DNA from: Acidobacteriota bacterium
GTDB taxonomy: Bacteria > Acidobacteriota > Aminicenantia > UBA2199
Direction of reading: 5' to 3'
DNA: 10,859 nucleotides
Assembly: GCA_028749105.1 (NCBI GenBank)
Contig: JAQUQF010000033.1
Location: 1-10,859 of the forward strand
In this document: positions 9,034 through 10,859 of the stretch, piece by piece
How positions within the stretch are numbered: the stretch's first letter is position 1
Layout of the letters: each line of letters begins with the position of its first letter
Position numbers and translations under genes: made by a program
Notes under the pieces: generated by a model
Seen by the model: the letters and a program-made list of their open reading frames with translations, nothing else
What the model was told of the DNA's origin: nothing
Database searches by the model: none

Positions 9034-9913
9034 ACTTGACCTTTTCCCGGAAATAAATGAAAAAGATCTGGGCTCCGAGCTCACGCTTGTCCTTGCTGTT
9101 CGGAAAGACCTTGTCCGGGAAGAAGACCTTGTCCGTCTCGAAGGTCAAGGAGAATTCATCGGACTCGCCCATCATCTGGGGAGTGACCGTGTATTCCCGC
9201 GAAAAATAGTTTTCGTCGGGGATGAACTCATCAAGCGGTGCATCGTTGATCTTCACGGTCAGCTTCTGGTCCTGGAAAACGGTCTTGTTCACGCCGCCCT
9301 TAATGAGCAGCGTGCACTCCTTTTTGGGGTTTTCAATGATGCACACCGACTTGGCGGTAGTCCAGCGCCAGTTCCGGGTGAAGGGGTCCTTGGCATTGAT
9401 GTCGGTTTCGATCTCGTTCCAACCCTCGTCATAGACGATCTCCGGGGCATTGATCGACGCCGGCTGGATGTTGATCTTTTTTTCGAAAAGAATGATCTTC
9501 TTCTCCTGGGCCTTGGTATTGTACAGCCCCACGGTCAGTTTCATTTCCTCGTAACCCTCGAAGTCGACGTCGAACTCATTGAGGAACTGCGGGATAAAAA
9601 CGGTCCGTGAATAGCGAATGGTATCATTGGCCGTCCAGACGCCAATGTCTTTCAGGGGGACATGGTCGTCCTGCAGGAGCATCTCCTTGCTGTTTACGCG
9701 CCAGAAATGGACGAAAACCGAGTAGTTTCCGCCCAGTTTCTTGAAATTGGCGGCGGTTTTAAACTCATAGTCCATCTTGAGAAAGAGGGAATCGGTCACG
9801 GTCTCCGGAGAAAGCTTCACGGTCAGCTCGATCCCCTTGCGATCCTCTTTACTGCCGCAAAAAGAAGTCAGCAGAATTATCGGCACAAGCGCGAACAAGA
9901 TTTTCGTTTTCAT
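9032..9913 (-). CDS. Predicted lipoprotein of unknown function, two beta-rich domains
   Basis: The 293-residue protein starts at ATG 9913-9911, fixed by AGGAGG 4 nt upstream; an earlier ATG at 9946 has no such site. The N-terminus MKTKILFALVPIILLTSFCGSKED is a signal peptide with Cys19 followed by charged residues, as in lipoproteins, but Phe at the -1 position is not canonical for the lipobox, so lipidation is likely rather than certain. Residues about 25-150 are beta-rich with NYSVFVHFWRVNSKEMLLQDDH; residues about 160-290 include RNWRWTTAKSVCI and TLLIKG. Similar HxWRx-QDDH and RWT-A patterns occur, as I recall, in beta-sandwich domains appended to some bacterial membrane glycosyltransferases; this is a weak resemblance and no function is assigned. 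Its base composition is visibly less GC-rich than that of its neighbours. It lies downstream of the dnaK terminator with its own probable promoter. Confidence 0.7.
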   Translation of the reverse strand: MKTKILFALVPIILLTSFCGSKEDRKGIELTVKLSPETVTDSLFLKMDYEFKTAANFKKLGGNYSVFVHFWRVNSKEMLLQDDHVPLKDIGVWTANDTIRYSRTVFIPQFLNEFDVDFEGYEEMKLTVGLYNTKAQEKKIILFEKKINIQPASINAPEIVYDEGWNEIETDINAKDPFTRNWRWTTAKSVCIIENPKKECTLLIKGGVNKTVFQDQKLTVKINDAPLDEFIPDENYFSREYTVTPQMMGESDEFSLTFETDKVFFPDKVFPNSKDKRELGAQIFFIYFREKVK

Positions 9914-9915
9914 GA

Positions 9916-9923
9916 TACCTCCT
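9916..9923 (-). promoter_or_regulatory. Shine-Dalgarno site of the lipoprotein gene
   Basis: CAGGAGGT on the minus strand, a near-perfect match to the anti-16S sequence, directly precedes ATC-ATG and fixes the start at 9913. Confidence 0.75.
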
Positions 9924-9936
9924 GAAAAGAGGATAA

Positions 9937-9965
9937 AATTTACCATATCCGCCCGCAGAAAGCAA
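9937..9965 (-). promoter_or_regulatory. Possible promoter of the lipoprotein/DUF2007 unit
   Basis: On the minus strand TTGCTT (9965-9960), a 17-bp spacer ending in TGG, and TAAATT (9942-9937): a weak -35 with an extended -10. It sits just past the dnaK terminator and would give a leader of about 17 nt carrying the Shine-Dalgarno site. Confidence 0.4.
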
Positions 9966-9979
9966 ATCCTGCCAAAGGC

Positions 9980-10007
9980 AAAAAAAAGGGCGGCCCGAAA
10001 GCCGCCC
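9980..10007 (-). terminator. Rho-independent terminator of dnaK
   Basis: Read on the minus strand, GGGCGGC-TTTCGG-GCCGCCC forms a 7-bp all-GC stem with a 6-nt loop, followed at once by eight T residues (9987-9980). It lies 32 nt after the dnaK stop codon. Confidence 0.9.
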
Positions 10008-10039
10008 CGTATGGCGAGCAGAAAAAAGATCAGAAACAG

Positions 10040-10859
10040 TTACTTCTTGTTCTTGCCGACATCCTCGAACTCGGCGTCAATGACCTCGCCTTCGCTGGCG
10101 GCGCCATCCCCGGCTGGAGCCTTGTCCCCCTCGGGACCGGGCTGGGGCTCCTTCTGCGCGCCGGCGGTCTTGTACATCTCGGTCGACAGCTTGCTGGACA
10201 GCTTGTTGATGTTTTCCATTTCGTCGAGGATCCGCTGGTTGTCCCCCTTCTCCACGGCTTCCTTGGCGCGCTTGACTGCGGCTTCAACCTCGCCAACCAT
10301 GTCGGCGGGGACCTTTTCCTTGTTCTCCTTCACCACTTTTTCCAGGGCATAGGCAAGCTGGTCGAGCTTGTTGCGATTCTCGATCGACTCCTTGTTGCGC
10401 TTGTCCTCCTCGTGGAACTTTTCCGCGTCCTTGACCATCTTGTCGATCTCTTTTTCGTTCAGGCCGCTCGAAGAGGTGATGGTAATGGCCTGCTGCTTGG
10501 AAGTGGCCAGGTCCTTGGCCGAAACATTCAGGATGCCGTTGGCATCGATGTCAAAGGTTACCTCAACCTGGGGGACGCCGCGCGGCGCCGGCGGCAGTCC
10601 GGTCAGGTGGAACTTGCCCAGGGTACGGTTGTCGCGGGCCATCTCCCGCTCGCCCTGCAGGACGTGGATCTCCACCGTGGACTGGTTGTCCTCTGCTGTG
10701 GTGAAAATGTCGGTTTTTTTGGTGGGAATGGTGGTGTTGCGCTCGATCAGCTTGTGGGTGATGCCGCCCAGCGTCTCGATGCCCAGCGAAAGCGGCGTCA
10801 CGTCGAGCAGCAGGATGTCCTTGGCCTCGCCGCCCAGGACGCCGCCCTGCACGGCGGCG
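10040..10859 (-). CDS. dnaK: Chaperone protein DnaK (Hsp70), C-terminal part; 5' end outside window
   Basis: The last 272 residues of DnaK are present; the ATPase domain lies beyond the right edge. The visible part starts at AAVQGGVLGG, passes the interdomain linker DILLLDVTPLSLG, and contains the full peptide-binding beta-sandwich (ITHKLIERNTTIPTKK, FTTAEDNQSTVEIHVLQGER, GVPQVEVTFDIDANGILNVSA), the helical lid (about 145 residues from the linker onward, including LNEKEIDKMVKDAEKF) and a Gly/Pro/Ala/Glu-rich disordered tail. The tail holds the conserved VIDAEFEDV motif, here followed by GKNKK, a short basic extension. DnaK binds exposed hydrophobic segments of unfolded proteins in cycles driven by ATP, DnaJ and GrpE. 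No grpE or dnaJ is downstream; a strong terminator follows, so dnaK ends its transcription unit. Confidence 0.97.
   Translation of the reverse strand, partial: AAVQGGVLGGEAKDILLLDVTPLSLGIETLGGITHKLIERNTTIPTKKTDIFTTAEDNQSTVEIHVLQGEREMARDNRTLGKFHLTGLPPAPRGVPQVEVTFDIDANGILNVSAKDLATSKQQAITITSSSGLNEKEIDKMVKDAEKFHEEDKRNKESIENRNKLDQLAYALEKVVKENKEKVPADMVGEVEAAVKRAKEAVEKGDNQRILDEMENINKLSSKLSTEMYKTAGAQKEPQPGPEGDKAPAGDGAASEGEVIDAEFEDVGKNKK

Noticed and set aside
9004..9084. Upstream extension of the DUF2007 frame
   Set aside because: It overlaps the lipoprotein C-terminus in another frame and adds residues absent from the family.

Overview
The window is a chromosomal stretch of conserved bacterial housekeeping genes plus several envelope-associated genes of unknown function. 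The organism looks diderm: there is a secreted protein with a beta-barrel-type C-terminus and a probable lipoprotein. Coding regions are mostly GC-rich. The gene set (a four-domain S1 protein, PPDK/PEP-synthase regulatory protein, SecA, IMP dehydrogenase, a small MerR protein, tRNA-Pro, SurE, DUF2007, DnaK) would fit an Acidobacteriota/Aminicenantes-like or deltaproteobacterial lineage. That placement is a low-confidence guess from gene content; no rRNA or marker comparison was possible.

Layout. At the left edge a truncated minus-strand exported protein (DUF3943-like, 1-456) is divergent from a four-S1-domain RNA-binding protein (579-1805, +). The latter runs tail-to-tail into a pyruvate,phosphate dikinase/PEP-synthase regulatory protein (1813-2664, -). 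From the other side of a 91-bp divergent promoter region comes the likely operon secA (2756-5329), guaB (5326-6798, 4-nt overlap) and a small outer-membrane-type protein (6807-7418). Next are a MerR-family protein (7493-7864), tRNA-Pro(GGG) (7871-7945) and surE (7968-8729), all +. The right end is minus-strand: dnaK (10040 to the edge), its terminator (9980-10007), a predicted lipoprotein (9032-9913) and a DUF2007 protein (8788-9003).

How the genes work together. Most are independent cell-maintenance functions: protein export (SecA), folding (DnaK), guanine nucleotide synthesis (GuaB), nucleotide monophosphate turnover (SurE), translation or RNA binding (S1, tRNA) and control of pyruvate/PEP interconversion (PPDK regulator). 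I see no phage, transposon, CRISPR, toxin-antitoxin or defence genes and do not claim a new multi-gene system.

The most interesting signals are in expression. Several sigma70-like promoters are readable directly (TTGACT/TTGATA/TTGAAA with TATAAT-like -10 boxes). Three of them (DUF3943 gene, PPDK regulator, secA) place the predicted transcription start within about 4 nt of the start codon with no Shine-Dalgarno sequence, so these genes look leaderless, whereas the S1 and lipoprotein genes have clear Shine-Dalgarno sites. The tRNA-Pro/surE unit appears to have its own promoter inside the 3' end of the MerR gene. Corrected starts are given for the S1, SecA, lipoprotein and DUF2007 genes.
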